Of a stretch of 64,000 nt of DNA, positions 10,229 to 22,253 are shown in pieces. Both the position numbers and the translations under genes were made by a program. How positions within the stretch are numbered: position 1 is the stretch's first letter; each line of letters begins with the position of its first letter. Source of the DNA: Ilyonectria destructans. Its lineage: Eukaryota; Ascomycota; Sordariomycetes; Hypocreales; Nectriaceae. The notes under the pieces were generated by a model, which saw only the letters and a list, made by a program, of their open reading frames with translations, had not been told where the DNA came from and did no database searches. Location: assembly GCA_020740775.1 (NCBI GenBank), contig JAHEWK010000006.1, positions 744,001 to 808,000 on the forward strand. The letters run 5' to 3'.

Positions 10229-10861
10229 ATGAACCCATTCAGGGGCTTATACAGTTCAGGAGCCGGTTGGTTCCCGGTCGGACTCACCTCGTCGTTCCCG
10301 GACCTCGGCGAAGACGATGGCAATAGCTTATCAGAACCTCGCACCTGCAACGGCGATGTGAAACCAGGATGCAAGGTCTTCCAGGTTCCAGAGACAGACA
10401 GCTCTCAAGCCTCTGAGATGTTGGTTGAAGATGATCCAGCCGAACCATCCGACATCGGAGCAGATTTGAAGACCCAGGTTCTAGTGTTCCAGTACAGGGG
10501 CAAGTTTCATGCGGTTGATCATGTGAGTCGAGCATCCATCCAAAGCCTAGGAACAACCGAACTGAATAAAAGTTCCCAGAAATGCCCCCACTCCTCATTT
10601 CCTCTGTCTCGGGGCGCTCCTTTCGACATCGAGGACTTTGGGATTGTTCTCAGCGCCGGATTATCATGTCCGAAACATGGTTGGTCCTTTGACCTATTCA
10701 GTGGAATGTCAGATCGTGGGCAGTACAAACTAAAAGTTTGGGAGGTCCAGTTGCGCGATGTTAAGAGTTCTTTATCTTTTCTACCAACTGGTAAGACAGA
10801 TGATGCTTCGGGTGATGTGGATAAAGAGGTCTGGGTAAGGAGAAAGCAAAGGATAGGCTAG
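10229..10861 (+). CDS. Single-domain Rieske [2Fe-2S] protein
   Basis: Two exons (10229-10522, 10580-10861) encode 191 aa; the 57-nt intron is in frame but splicing gives the standard HAVDHKCPHSSFPLSRG. Cluster ligands are the CPH and CPKH pairs (C-x-H and C-x2-H) with the typical GWSFDL after the second. The protein is small, has no catalytic mononuclear-iron domain and no transmembrane helix, and so resembles a soluble Rieske-type ferredoxin or the stand-alone subunit of an oxygenase. About 75 residues precede the fold, more than in minimal Rieske ferredoxins. Its partner is unknown; the FAD oxidoreductase 700 bp downstream is a candidate electron donor or fellow pathway enzyme by position only. 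Confidence 0.85.
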   Translation: MNPFRGLYSSGAGWFPVGLTSSFPDLGEDDGNSLSEPRTCNGDVKPGCKVFQVPETDSSQASEMLVEDDPAEPSDIGADLKTQVLVFQYRGKFHAVDHVSRASIQSLGTTELNKSSQKCPHSSFPLSRGAPFDIEDFGIVLSAGLSCPKHGWSFDLFSGMSDRGQYKLKVWEVQLRDVKSSLSFLPTGKTDDASGDVDKEVWVRRKQRIG

Positions 10862-11537
10862 TGAATGAATTCATGTTAGCTACTCTATACGTAACGCGCG
10901 CCAGACAGAAGCAAGAACAATGAGTGAAGTTAAGCTTCAGAGCACCCCCTAGCAATTTAAAGACTTGTTAAACGAGGGGCAGAATCCAGCAGGACTAATA
11001 TGTTTAGGAATATTGCATCTAAGATATTGAGCATATCTGGGATGCGAGACAATCGATATCAGAATCGTACAACTATGCATGGAGCTTACTCTTGGAATAA
11101 ACGTAGCGGTCGATTCAGCCAGTCACATTTCTCTACGTGATTAGCCAATGAACTTTGCAGGGCACGGCAAGGTCTACACTGCTGTTAAATGCAAGAGCAG
11201 CCAACCACTGATTTTGAGTTAGCTAGTAAAACTTATTTTGGATACTAAGCTTGAGGCCGTTGCAAAATTCCATGTGCGAGTCGCATACCGTTATCAGGTG
11301 AATCAGATGACCATTGCCCGGTTAAATGTGACACGTCTGTTTGCATTCCCAAGGTCACTCTGCATCCATCTAATAGCCCTAATTACTACAGTGTGTAGCT
11401 ACGGCTACGCAGGTCCAGAGATCAGGCCGTCTGACAAGTTTCAATTCAATCGTCCTTTTGGTTTCCTATCCTTGCTTGACAACATCCAATATTCCGTGAA
11501 TACCGATTACGCAAGTATATCCTGGTGTCCCTAGTGA
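10862..11537. other. Intergenic, convergent 3' ends; no gene seen
   Basis: Located between the Rieske and FAD-oxidoreductase stop codons. One 98-codon open frame (from 11238) has no recognisable features and I do not call it a gene. Confidence 0.5.
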
Positions 11538-13034
11538 TCACAGCTTTGGCTTAGTACTCCCATTCCACAGGGATTGCATCGATTCCTCCAATAGACTTTG
11601 CTTGGACGAGATTCTACTCTTGCTTGTCTTGAAGATCCGAGGCAGTCCAGACTCCTCAAATGAAACGCCGTCACGGACCATGGCAGCGAGACCCTTGCTT
11701 GAGAGAAGGATCTCAGGCATTCCATGACCAGAGAAACCAGCAATGATGAACTGCCCTGACTTTCCTGGCACGTCACCAATGTGTGGCATGAAGTCAGAAC
11801 TGTAGCCCATGACTAAGGAAATGTTAGTCTTAATCGCTTGAGCAGGAGATTAGGATCGACTTACTGCCAGTCCAGACTTCTTTGGCCTTGGCATCGCTAT
11901 TCTCCCACCCTCGGAAGTGGCGTTGCATGTAGCCATCGAAGTAAGAAACAGCCTCTCCGACCACCTCATCGTCCCGGACATTATCAAACCAATGGTCTTT
12001 GTTATGCCAGAATCTTTGTCTCGCACCACCCACCACGATGCTTCCATCCGCCCGGGGGATGAGATAATCGTTGTTCAGCGCATCGAAGCGAATGCCATAC
12101 GTGTTGACAAGATGAGGAGTGTCCTGCCTTTTGGGACTCTCAATATGACTGCAAATGCCACGTACAGGAACAATGGTGTTGTAGTACTCGGGTAGTACCT
12201 GGGCTGTGTAGCCATTCGTGGCGTAGATGACCTTTGGAGCCCGGATGGCCCCGCGAGGAGTTTGGATCGTCCACATGCCTTTGCTGTCGACCTGGGGTGA
12301 TACTGCTGATACTGGCGTGTTTGTATGCAGACTAAATCCCTTGGCTAGAAGTTTTTCTACAAGTTGGTGGACCATTTTAGATGGCCACAGATGAGCCGCG
12401 GTAAAGGAAAAGCAGCATTGAGCCCCCTTGACCCCGGAGACCTGTGTATTCGTCAGTAATGTCTCCTAAGACTTCTGAGTAGCCAACTCACCCTTTCAGC
12501 ATCATCCTTTGGTATGAATGCGACATCGCGTAAATCGACGACACCAGCTTTGACAAGCTCCCTGTACGAAGCCTCCGTCTGCTTCGCGTGCTCTGGGTCG
12601 AGATACACATCAACGGCTCTGGTGAGGTGGAAGTCACAGTCCAAATTCTCACTTTCCACAAGGCCTTTGACCGCGAGAACATGAGATGCCTCAAAGGCAG
12701 CCAGTTCCGCTGCCGCAGCTGTACCATATAATTTGGTATACTTTGGTACATTGTAGTAGGTATCTGGCTTCACGTGGCCTCCGTTACGGCCTGTCGCCCC
12801 GGAACATAGCTTCCTAGCCTCTAGAAGGACGATTGATGGTGGGTTGGGGTTGTCTTTGAGCAGGTGGTATGCAGTGGCCACTCCAGCAAAGCCAGCGCCA
12901 ACGATAACGATGTCAGATACCGATGGCAACTCTGCGGTGCTACGATAGTCATCGAGGACGCGTGGCTCTGCATTCCAAAACGAGGGAACTGGCTTGGGCA
13001 CTGGGCCACGTCCTTGTTGGCTTGACTTTGACAT
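11538..13034 (-). CDS. FAD-dependent oxidoreductase, DAO superfamily
   Basis: Three exons (13034-12492, 12441-11865, 11812-11538) give 464 aa. The dinucleotide-binding motif VIVGAGFAGVATAYHL starts near residue 43, followed by the DAO-family ATGRNGGH loop. Later family hallmarks are IYATNGYT, the PVRG strand and the C-terminal FAD-contact block GYSSDFMPHIG with IIAGFSGHGMPE. Members oxidise amino acids, amines or sarcosine-like substrates and reduce FAD; cytosolic or peroxisomal location is open, and no PTS1 is seen (ends TKPKL). The gene is convergent with the Rieske gene. It belongs to the broad OrdL/glycine-oxidase-like group; exact substrate cannot be read. Confidence 0.88.
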
Positions 13035-13840
13035 GATGCCACTTGAGCGTATTGATCATCCAAGAATTATTGATACCGGACCACGAAGATGTAAAGATAG
13101 CGAGTATCAGGCGAGAACAGGGACAACATCACGGTTCTAACGCGATGCTATCATATACCTTGGTTCATATGTCTAGCTTCAGTGCGAGCTGGAGATAAGA
13201 GTCCAGGCTACTATAGATCCACCCGACCAAACGCGTGGCATATTCCGGCCTGGAGAAGGCTGGCCGGCTAGACGTTGATAGAGGCTGGATACAATGGTCA
13301 GATTCAATCAGACGAGACAAGCCGGAGTACGGATTAACCTAGCCTAGACTGGGCCGGAATCTCTTCCGACACGAGTCATGGAACCGGGGCCTTGCGCGGA
13401 GTTATTCAGCCTGGATCCGGCGATCTTTGAGGGGTCGTCGCTCTCCGAGGCCGGCAAGTTCCCGGTCTCCCAAGGACGCGATCAACGGAGGCTAAAAGTA
13501 GCCCCCGATCTCTGGGAGGTAGAAGCATGACCGAAACTAACGCCGTCATTCGAATAGAGCTTAGCAAAGACAAGAATCTTTGCCGCACTTCCGATTTGTA
13601 CTATGCTAGAAAGTACATAGCTGGTAAAACATAGCGCAAACTCCCATAATTGTTTTCTAGTTTGGATTGAATGACAATTTGAGGTATAGGGTAAGTGAGC
13701 TACTTGGCTTATCACTGAAGCTGGGCAAGATCTACAATGACCCGCACGTGAAGTGGGACTAAGATAGCACCGAGTCACGTAGCGTCTGCACAATAATTTG
13801 ATGGAACGGTTATCAATGCATTACTGCTAGATAAGCTCCT
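13035..13840. other. Intergenic; no gene seen
   Basis: Promoter of the FAD oxidoreductase plus the 3' flank of the HAD gene. Nothing codes convincingly on either strand. Confidence 0.5.
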
Positions 13841-14641
13841 CTAGTGCTTGGGTTCGGCCGCCTGAGATGTGGCCACAATTCTTCGCGCCATTTCTGGAAA
13901 GGTGTCGGCCATAACGTCCATGGTGCCAAACAAATCAATACAGGGTTCCTTTTCCCAGACAGTGCAGTATGCACCCTTAAATCTAGAGATAATCAACCCC
14001 GAGTCAGCATGGTGTCACTTAGACTGACAGGGTGGCTAAACTTACCCAGTCGACTTGGCTGCAGACACATCCCACATATGGGCGGCGGCAAACCATGCCT
14101 CTTCCCCGGCGAATTGCGTTAGCAGCGGCTGGTAAGACTCCGGTGCAGGCTTGCCGATGCCTAGCGAATCGCAGGACATGAAGTTCTCAGCCGGCATGTC
14201 GATGCCATTGCGAGTGAAGTAGCCGCTCACGCGCTGTACATCGCCGGCTGTAAAGGCCCAGCAGGTGAAGCCCGCATCGCGCAGAATCTGGAAACACTCG
14301 GCAACACCCGGCCGGGCGTCCAACTGCATGAACTGCTCAAGGATATAGGCCAAGTCATCGTCGGTTGCAAACTTGCGGGGCTCCTCAATGCCAGCCATCC
14401 ACAGCATGCGGTAGAACAGGCTGCGGAAAACATCGTAGAAGCGAATATAGCGACCCGAGATGCTTAGATAGGTGTACTCGCGCTCGGCAGCCTCGAACCA
14501 CGTGTATCCTAGAAGCTTGGGCTTGATACACTCGGCGCGAAGCCGGTCGCCCAGCCGCGAGTCTAGAGCGTTGAAGATGGCATCGTACGAGACACAAGTG
14601 CCAACAACATCGAAGACGACGTGTTTTTTGGGAGCAGACAT
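13841..14641 (-). CDS. HAD-superfamily hydrolase (haloacid dehalogenase-like)
   Basis: Two exons (14641-14046 and 13982-13841) encode 245 aa. The nucleophile motif is VFDVVGTC near residue 10 (Asp followed by GT), with the WAFTAGD motif II region and GKPAPESY (motif III lysine) downstream; acidic motif IV is suggested by the HMWD stretch. The cap region around residues 20-110 fits the two-helix cap of L-2-haloacid dehalogenase relatives. It cleaves a C-halogen or phosphate ester bond in the cytosol, the choice not being decidable here. Only after splicing does the C-terminus (YCTVWEKEP, ending AEPKH) appear. Confidence 0.85.
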
Positions 14642-16823
14642 GGTTTTGTGTCGGTGAGACCGTTATTGAGTCGTATCCTGGTAGATGCCGAATTTCGATT
14701 GGGAGTATGCTAATGTGCGACCCTTGATGGGCTGCTGTTTTAGTTTCTTTATACAATGTTTGTAGGATATTATTGCACACCTAGCATGGGACCCCATGGA
14801 GCTCGCAATACTACCCAACCTGTTCCCCGCTCTGCACAAGTTTTGTAGACTGTGAGGAGCTCCGAGCCCTGCTCCCTATCTCCAGATAAGAGCCGGGTGT
14901 GTGCCGGCCAGACGAGCGGGGCCAGAGAATGTTACGAGTCAGGAGACGCTCATAATGGAACAGCTTCCTCGTCTAGGATATGTGTGTCGATCACTCGTTT
15001 CACCAGCTACGACTGGCGTCGTATCGTGGTATCTTGGATACAGAGCCCATCATGGTCCCGGCCCGGTGAAGCAACGCGACGCGATCTTGACCGACTAAGG
15101 TGTAGCGTCACAATGTGAGCGGGGCGATGCCGGAGTAAGATACCAGAACTCTGGATAATCTTTACTGCCCGACATCGCACAAGACGCGGAGGCTTGATAT
15201 CGGCGGGTGGGTTCTTCTCTCCCAGTGCTTCAAGCAAGGATAGGAGAATAATTAACAAGTCGTCAGGTTTGATGGTGATATTATTCGCTAAGGGAAACAT
15301 CAAGGTTATGCTGTTGGTTATGCCAATGTAATTTTATGAGAATGCCCTCGGGGATTCTGGCGACACCAGTCAGACCGTAATCTACAACCAAAATTTACTG
15401 AATTCCACGATACAGTAATGTATTCTCTTTCTATCTTACTTTCTTGTCGCTATCGCTATCCACGAGGCCGGTACTACCATTGCCACCGGCTGTGAATGAT
15501 GAGGCCGTAACGGTGGATGAACCATTTGCAATGCTAACAAACAATCTCACCTTAACCTCTGTTAGTATGGTGTTAATGTGCTAACCGGCATTAATTCCGG
15601 GGCGATACTGGCCTACGATAAAGCATTCCGGTCCTCGGAAACTTCATTTCTATATATTGCAAGAAGAGGCCTTTGCGTGAAGGACTCCTTGGCGGCCGGC
15701 TGCTTCGTCAGCATCGACAAGAATCGGTGCCGGTGTGTATTATGGGTTCTAGAAGCCGGCATAGTTGATTTGAGCGTCGAGGGATACCGGTAGCTCTTCC
15801 TTTACAAACACGATTGGGCACCTCTGACTGTCTTTTGCAGACGACAAGACGTGGAATTAGACATCTAAAAATCATGCACGATATTAATAGATTGTTCTAA
15901 CAATCAGGATGTGTCTAGGATTGGTGGATAGAAGTGACAGCTCATAGCATCGATAGTCGTCCATTATCCCTGAACTCTCGATCCGCGTATAGAAATGTAC
16001 GAGGTACGATGGCGACTACAACGTTTCCTGGACATTAAATCTCGATATTGTTCTAATCACAATGTATTTTCTTCTGTTCAGAGGCATAGATGCGGACGGG
16101 CTTTATGTTTGACGCTCGAGCACCAGTCCATTATTGGTGCAGTGCGCCTGACAGCATATCTGGCGTACGAAACATCCGGCTTCAGGACGTGCGCAAAGCC
16201 ATAGCCCGAATGAGGGAGGCATCATTCTGAGCTTCTAGTCATGGGTTGGAAGATTGCCTCAACTGTCCATATGAGGCCGGTACCCGTACGGCCCAGAACC
16301 TGCGGAGCTTTAATAATTAGTAGCCGGTGAACACTTGGTGCGACCCGGGTAAAGAAAGAACGGTGTATCCCAGGTGAAGCTGGGCCGGCAATGTGGTAGA
16401 ACCTCAGCGACCGGGCCGGTGCCACAGCAGATTGCGCTACTACTCCAGCATTTGCTCCCCGGAGCCAACGTCAGTGGCGCTATCTCTACGATGGTCAAGC
16501 AGCGGGGATGGCCATATTAGGCAAAGATAGAGGAAAATGCGGGGGGAATGCATGGGTATGAGTGATGGCCTGGCGATGGTTCGGCCGTTAGTGGAAATCG
16601 TTCGCCGAGATAGCCAGATAACAGCGTAACTTGGGCATTGACGGTCGATCGTCGCACGCCGTTAAAAGTGTATTCGAGATAAGCTAACTTTGCATATAAG
16701 AATGGATGTCTACTTTTCTCCATTCAATTGGATGATGGCTTCTGACAAGTTGTGACAACCCTCAGATCGACGCATTTAACTCTCAACTCCAATCCCAAGC
16801 TCCGGATCGCTGTCTCTGGCAAC
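14642..16823. other. Long (2.2 kb) intergenic region; no gene seen
   Basis: I checked both strands for spliced coding segments and found none with family motifs. The right 200 bp serve as the promoter of the MFS gene. The middle is rich in GCCGG/CCGGC words (15660-16450). Confidence 0.5.
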
Positions 16824-18494
16824 ATGTCTGACCTCAAGACTATTGAGGCGGGTGCCAAATCCAGCGATGTGGCTGACGGCACCATGAAGAACATCAACCT
16901 CTCAGAGCACGACCTTGAGTTGGAGCTTGCGCTCGACAGCTATGTTCCCGGATCCGACGCCGAGAAGCGCTTGGTGCGAAAGATGGATCTGATCATGATG
17001 CCTGCATTGTGGTTTATGTACATTCTGGCGTATATTGACCGCCAAAACATTGTACGTCGACTTGCACTCTGGCAAGATATCCGGCTAATTGATCCCAAAG
17101 GGCAACGCAAAAGTCGCTGGCATGGATGTAGACCTCAGTTTGTCCGACGACCGTAAGTATTGTGATTGCGGGGATCCTCCTGAGCGTCAAAATAGCTAAT
17201 GGATCAAACTACAGAATACGCCATGCTTCTGTCCATCTTCTTCATCGGCTATCTGATCTGCGAAGTCCCATCCAACATGATTCTCACCAGATCGCGACCA
17301 TCTTGGTACCTCCCCGGTATTATGATCATCTGGGGCGCCCTTTGCGCAGTCATGTCAGTGGTTCACAATTACAAAGGCATGCTGGCTCTGCGATTCTTCC
17401 TCGGCGCCATCGAGGCAGGCTTTTTCCCAGGTGTGCTTTATGTAATGACCTGTTGGTACAAGAAGGCTGAAATTGGTAGGTTGCATCTCAATCTTACACC
17501 TAGACGATATGCTGATATTGTGGAATTAGGCAAGCGATTCTCCATCTTCTTTACCGCCTCTGTGTGCTCCGGTGCCCTGAGCGGTCTCCTCGCCGGTGCC
17601 ATCACAGGAAACATGGAAGGTGTTCGGGGCATGCGTGGATGGCGCTGGTTGTACCTCATTGAGGGTTGCGTCACCATTACAGTGGCTATATGTCTCAAGT
17701 TCATCCTTCTCGACTTTCCCGAGAGCTCAAAGCGCCTCTCTATCGAGGAGCGCCAACTCGCAGTTGTCAGAATGATCCACGACCGCAACACGAGTGTTGC
17801 CAGCCACAGCATTCGCCTCACTCACTGGCAGTCGTTCAAGGCCGCAGTTGCTGACCCCAGGACCTACCTGTTCATCGTTCTCTTCGTCATGGATCTGGGC
17901 TCGTGTACCATCTCATACTTTATCCCCACCATCGTCAAGTCAATGGGGTACACTTCAGTCCACGCGCAGTACATGACTATCCCAATTTGGATGGTTGGCG
18001 CCGTCTTTCTCGTCGTCCTTTCATATACGGCTGACCGTACCGGCGACCGACGTTGGCACATTACTGGATGTCTGGGCCTCAGCTTCATTTGCACTCTGGT
18101 GTGCATTGCCGTCAACAACCCCAAGGTTCTGTACGCCATGCTGTGCTTTTACATCGCTGGGCTCTACACGGCTCTTCCGTTGATCCTGAACTGGACTTCC
18201 GAAGTGATTTCTCTACCTGCCGAGAAGCGAGCTGTCGTTGTTGCGCTCGTCAACTCCATTGGTAACCTTTCGGCTGTGTACGGAAGCCGACTCTGGCCTG
18301 CTTCTGATGGACCGGCATTTGTCAAGGGTTTCGCTACCACTGGTGCGTTTACCGGTTTTGGTACTATACTTGCTGCCCTCATCCCGGTCATTGTGAAGTA
18401 CCTACCCAAAGAAGGTCAAACGAAGGCTGAGCGAGAGATACTGGAGCGAGAACAAGACTTTATCGAGGAAGTGAGGCCGAGTGGGACAGTCTAG
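16824..18494 (+). CDS. MFS transporter, anion:cation symporter (ACS, Dal5/Tna1-like) family
   Basis: Four exons (16824-17051, 17101-17152, 17215-17475, 17530-18494) encode 501 aa with about 12 membrane segments. The cytosolic N-terminus ends in EKRLVRKMDL, followed by TM1 with YIDRQNIGNAK, the ACS signature region. RFFLGAIEAGFFPGVLY (TM4) and GWRWLYLIEG are also characteristic, as is the central cytoplasmic loop FPESSKRLSIEER. These plasma-membrane symporters import organic anions such as allantoate, nicotinate, pantothenate or biotin; the ligand is unknown. The second exon is only 52 nt. It starts at the ATG at 16824 because the frame upstream opens with GTG. Confidence 0.9.
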
Positions 18495-19438
18495 GATGCC
18501 ATGAATAATTGTTCGTTGGATAAAACGAAGCGACAATGGTAAAAGAGTCAAGTCAATATTTAGTTAACAAACCCTCTAGACAATAATCTCAGGCAAACAC
18601 TACGATTACAGGCTCCTAGTGAGAAGTCCCAATTTCCCTGGGAATAACAGTTGATCTCTTCAACTACGCGTTCATTGATAAACAAAAGAGTAACCATTGG
18701 CTGATTGAAGTGAGTCAAGGCAAGACACTTGCATGCGCCACCTCGTAGATGATTGATGCCAACGAGTGTACACTCCTGGACAAGGCGGACTGTCGCCAGC
18801 CAACCCTCTGATTCACTTCTATTTTGTCTCTGTCCTCTGATGGTCATGGAAGATCTCGGAAATTTATCATTTCTCAATTCCAGCCGTCGGATCTTGGAAC
18901 CACATCTGGCCCCTGCTCCAGCGATCTATTCAGTAAGTTATCAATCTACTCAAGCTGAGCAGACGACTCACCTCAGCATATTTTAGTTGACTTTCATGCA
19001 AGGCAAAAGGAGATACGCCAACTTCTCGAGAGCCCGATATTCAATCTCGCTCAGAGGCTGGCCATTGGCTTAGAAGCGATCTCGGCGAGTTAAGCAAGAC
19101 AAAGACTGCTTCTCGCAGGTCATGCAGGCTCCCAAACGCTCCATGCGGGTAGTAGTTGGCAGTCAGATGAACCATTCCTGCCAGTAGAGATCATCTATCT
19201 ATCTTGCACTTATGCTAGGGTTGGGCTCGAATGAAAACCGTATTCTATTACCCCGCTCACCGCTCCCTCGGATTATACCTTCCAACTTCGTATGCTTGAC
19301 GATGCGGATGACATATCATATTTTTCACCACTAGCATATATATTATAATAATTTGCGGCAACCCCTCAGTTGCTCCTTTTCATCCTTTTCCTTCTACTAT
19401 CAAGTCGAAGAAGGGTACAGCATAAGACGACATTCATC
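18495..19438. other. Intergenic; no gene seen
   Basis: Downstream of the ACS transporter and promoter of the next MFS gene. A TATATATTATAATAA stretch near 19336-19350, about 90 bp before the next ATG, is a plausible TATA-type promoter element. Confidence 0.45.
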
Positions 19439-20920
19439 ATGGCTGCAGCCCAGGTCCAGTGCTCCGTCGAGCTTCAACCAGCAGTGATGATGTCTCGCAT
19501 ATCGCAGCCCGTTTCAGTTGCAATGTCCCAACAAGAATCCGGGGCAGCGGAGGATCAAGTTGACCCGGTACAGGACTTCCACGACCCCGACCACGAATTC
19601 TCGCTACCTCCTGTCGACGGTGGCAAGCAGGCCTGGTGCTTTCTAGCGGCTGCCTTTTGCGTTGACGCACTCATCTGGGGTTTGTTCCCCCGTCCATGTG
19701 CTATGGACTTTATGTTGACTTTGCTAGGCTTCCCTCTTACTTTTGGCGTGTTCCAGAATTACTACAGTACCCACGCGCCCTTCGCCGGCTCGGATAACAT
19801 CGCCGTTATTGGCACCTGTGCCACAGGAGTCATGTACTTTACTGCTCCTCTCATCATCTTCGCCCTCCGTATTGTCCCGTGGTACGCTCGATGGGCACCC
19901 ACAGTCGGCCTCGTCATCGCCTGCTTCGCCCTTGCTATGTCGTCCTTCTCGACAAAGGTGCCGCATCTTATCGTCACTCAGGGCATCTTGTACGGCCTTG
20001 GCGGCTCCATTGCATATATCCCATGCATAATCTACGCTGATGGATGGTTCGTCCGGCGGAAGGGATTCGCCTACGGTATTATGTGGTCTGGCACTAGTCT
20101 CGCTGGCATCATTCTCCCATTGCTGATGGAAGCTCTCCTCAGTCGGTTTGGCCACAAGACAACGTTTCGCATATGGTCTGCCGTTCTATTCACCCTCGCT
20201 GCACCCATTTCATACTTTATCAAGCCGCGTATCCCGCCGACGAGTGTGCCTGGCTCCGGCTTAGCCATCCGCAATCCCCTTTCCAACTTTCGCTTCGTGT
20301 TTACTGGTGCATTTGCACTCTTCCAGTTGGCCAACGTTGTTGAGGCGCTTGGCTATTTCCTTCCGGGTATTTATCTCCCCTCATATGCGCAGAGTTTCCT
20401 CGGCGTCTCCCCATTTCCCGCTGCCGCGACCTTGCTCTTCTGTAACGTCGCCAGCGCCGCTGGCAGTATCGTTATGGGTTGGCTTGTCGACCGCCTTTCC
20501 GCACCGTCGTGTCTGCTCCTATCCTCTGTTGGCGCTGCGGTTGGTTCCTTAGTTCTATGGGGATTGTCCGCTAGCCTACCGGTGCTTTATACTTTCTGCA
20601 TTGTGTATGGACTGTTTGCTGGGTCGTATTCATCTGCATGGGCTGGAATCATGATCAATATTGCAGATCGCGAGCGGAGAAAGGGCCGCGGCGTGGATTC
20701 CAGCTTAGTCTTTGGGTGCTTGTGTGCTGGTAGAGGAATCGGCAACATGCTTTCTGGTCCCTTGAGTCAAGCTTTAATCAAGAACCAGCCATGGAATGGC
20801 AGTGCTGGATTTGGTTATGGGAGTGGGTATGGACCGTTGATGGTGTTTACGGGTGTTACAGCCATTCTTGGAGGGAGTACCTTTTTATGGAAGCGGATTG
20901 GGTGGCTCGCCACGCCGTGA
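19439..20920 (+). CDS. MFS transporter, monocarboxylate (MCT)-like
   Basis: Two exons (19439-19679, 19728-20920) encode 477 aa; the 48-nt intron begins GTTTGT and splicing joins ALIWG to FPLTFGVFQNYY, the usual TM1 of fungal MCT-like proteins. A long cytosolic N-terminus (about 65 residues) ends in PPVDGGKQAW. Other hallmarks are YGLGGSIAYIPC, GWFVRRKGFAYGI, and the loop-8/9 segment GWLVDRLSA. The family exports or imports monocarboxylates and related small acids across the plasma membrane. It lies tail to tail with the cupin gene. Confidence 0.88.
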   Translation: MAAAQVQCSVELQPAVMMSRISQPVSVAMSQQESGAAEDQVDPVQDFHDPDHEFSLPPVDGGKQAWCFLAAAFCVDALIWGLFPRPCAMDFMLTLLGFPLTFGVFQNYYSTHAPFAGSDNIAVIGTCATGVMYFTAPLIIFALRIVPWYARWAPTVGLVIACFALAMSSFSTKVPHLIVTQGILYGLGGSIAYIPCIIYADGWFVRRKGFAYGIMWSGTSLAGIILPLLMEALLSRFGHKTTFRIWSAVLFTLAAPISYFIKPRIPPTSVPGSGLAIRNPLSNFRFVFTGAFALFQLANVVEALGYFLPGIYLPSYAQSFLGVSPFPAAATLLFCNVASAAGSIVMGWLVDRLSAPSCLLLSSVGAAVGSLVLWGLSASLPVLYTFCIVYGLFAGSYSSAWAGIMINIADRERRKGRGVDSSLVFGCLCAGRGIGNMLSGPLSQALIKNQPWNGSAGFGYGSGYGPLMVFTGVTAILGGSTFLWKRIGWLATP

Positions 20921-21047
20921 TCCTTGAGAACGACGAAGAAAACTATGAGGCTTGTATTCTCTCCTTACTGTAGTATCGCAGACTCATGCGATCTCGCTTG
21001 GTGACTTTGGAGGAAATTGTATTTGGCTTGAGATATCTCTATTTATT

Positions 21048-21392
21048 TTACACTAAAGTAACCTTCTTTCCATCGGTAGATATGAAGATGGCAACGTTCT
21101 TGAAATCATCGCTGAACTCAAAGTTCACCGTTGTTCCTCGAGTAAAATAGCAGACCTGACCCTTGGTGAGGGTAAACGTCTCCCCTCCAACAACATCGCA
21201 CGTAATGGACCCTTCTATCACGTAGAAGAACTCGTCGCATGGGTAGGTCAGGGTTGCTGTGCCGCTCTCATGCGCAGCTCCGGCAGCGATCAAGCCGTCA
21301 GGGGAGCGATAGGCAATCATCTTGCTTCCATTGTACTCGGGGAAGGCCGTCCATTCAAACGAGTCCCAGTCTCCATGGACGACGCCAGACAT
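21048..21392 (-). CDS. Small single-domain cupin (DUF861-type)
   Basis: Intronless, 114 aa, with one beta-barrel cupin. The core shows CDEFFYVIEGSI and the second motif GQVCYFTRGTTVNFEF. This pattern (D-E-x-F-Y-V-x-E-G) matches the cupin_3/DUF861 group that includes ureidoglycine aminohydrolase-like and EutQ-like proteins. Function unknown. It ends 127 bp from the MCT-like transporter stop and about 860 bp from the aldehyde dehydrogenase 3' end. Confidence 0.8.
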   Translation of the reverse strand: MSGVVHGDWDSFEWTAFPEYNGSKMIAYRSPDGLIAAGAAHESGTATLTYPCDEFFYVIEGSITCDVVGGETFTLTKGQVCYFTRGTTVNFEFSDDFKNVAIFISTDGKKVTLV

Positions 21393-22253
21393 ATTGCAGC
21401 TTTCTTTGAGAATCTAGAATCATTTTGGTCAGCAGTGCACTATAGAACTATTGACCGTATAGTATTCTTACCGGCGGACGTGTGTGAGGTGCGAGGTGGG
21501 GCGGTCTTAGTGGTCGAGTCCTGGATATTGCAGAAAAGTTATGATGTTGACAAGATGGCTGCAGAGTTGAAGATATATCTGAATGCCTCCGCAAATGCCA
21601 TGGCGCTAACCACGATTCTCCGTCCATTTGGTAAGTTCAGCCCTTGATGATGAGCTGCTCGGCTTGGACCCCAAACAGGCAAAGCCAACTCCCCCATGAT
21701 TCGTAACGAGCTCGCCGATAATGATGTCCTCACAAGTCACTAAAACCCCGCGTTCCTTGTCCTGCATGTGCGCTACGCCACTACTGAGGGCTCCGCTTAT
21801 TGGGGATAAAAGCGGTCCATCGCCTATTCGCTCAAAACGGCAATGCCCGCTAATCTTGAATCCATCGGCGTTGGTGACCTGTCATGTGGCTGTGATAAGA
21901 ACTGGCATTCATGTCCGTCATCGGATGCAGATCGGGACTGTATCTGCCGGTTAGGACTCGCGAGTTTAATGGAGATAATGGCTCCTGAACACGGGCCTTA
22001 TCAGTTTCACTACGTTGGGCCAGAGAACCATTTTCTAAATACCCAGCGAGACTTCCGCGGCTCTGCCCATTAGATGGAACGAATCTGCAATTATATTACG
22101 GTTCTTGAGTAGACTGGATGTAAAAATGAAGTATTATTACCTGAACGTAACTAGGAATCATTCTATTGACCATGGTTTAAGTACGGCATTTTAAACTACA
22201 GACTCATCGCATTGGCAACTGAGGTCACATCTCGGAAAGGCCATATCTCCAAT
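21393..22253. other. Intergenic; no gene seen
   Basis: Holds the cupin promoter and the 3' flank of the aldehyde dehydrogenase. Overlapping short frames lack any family motif. Confidence 0.45.

Noticed and set aside
17666..18409. Several antisense or shifted frames across the MFS gene
   Set aside because: They shadow strongly conserved transporter sequence.
18753..18986. 77-codon frame upstream of the MCT-like transporter
   Set aside because: No motif, and it lies in promoter-like DNA.
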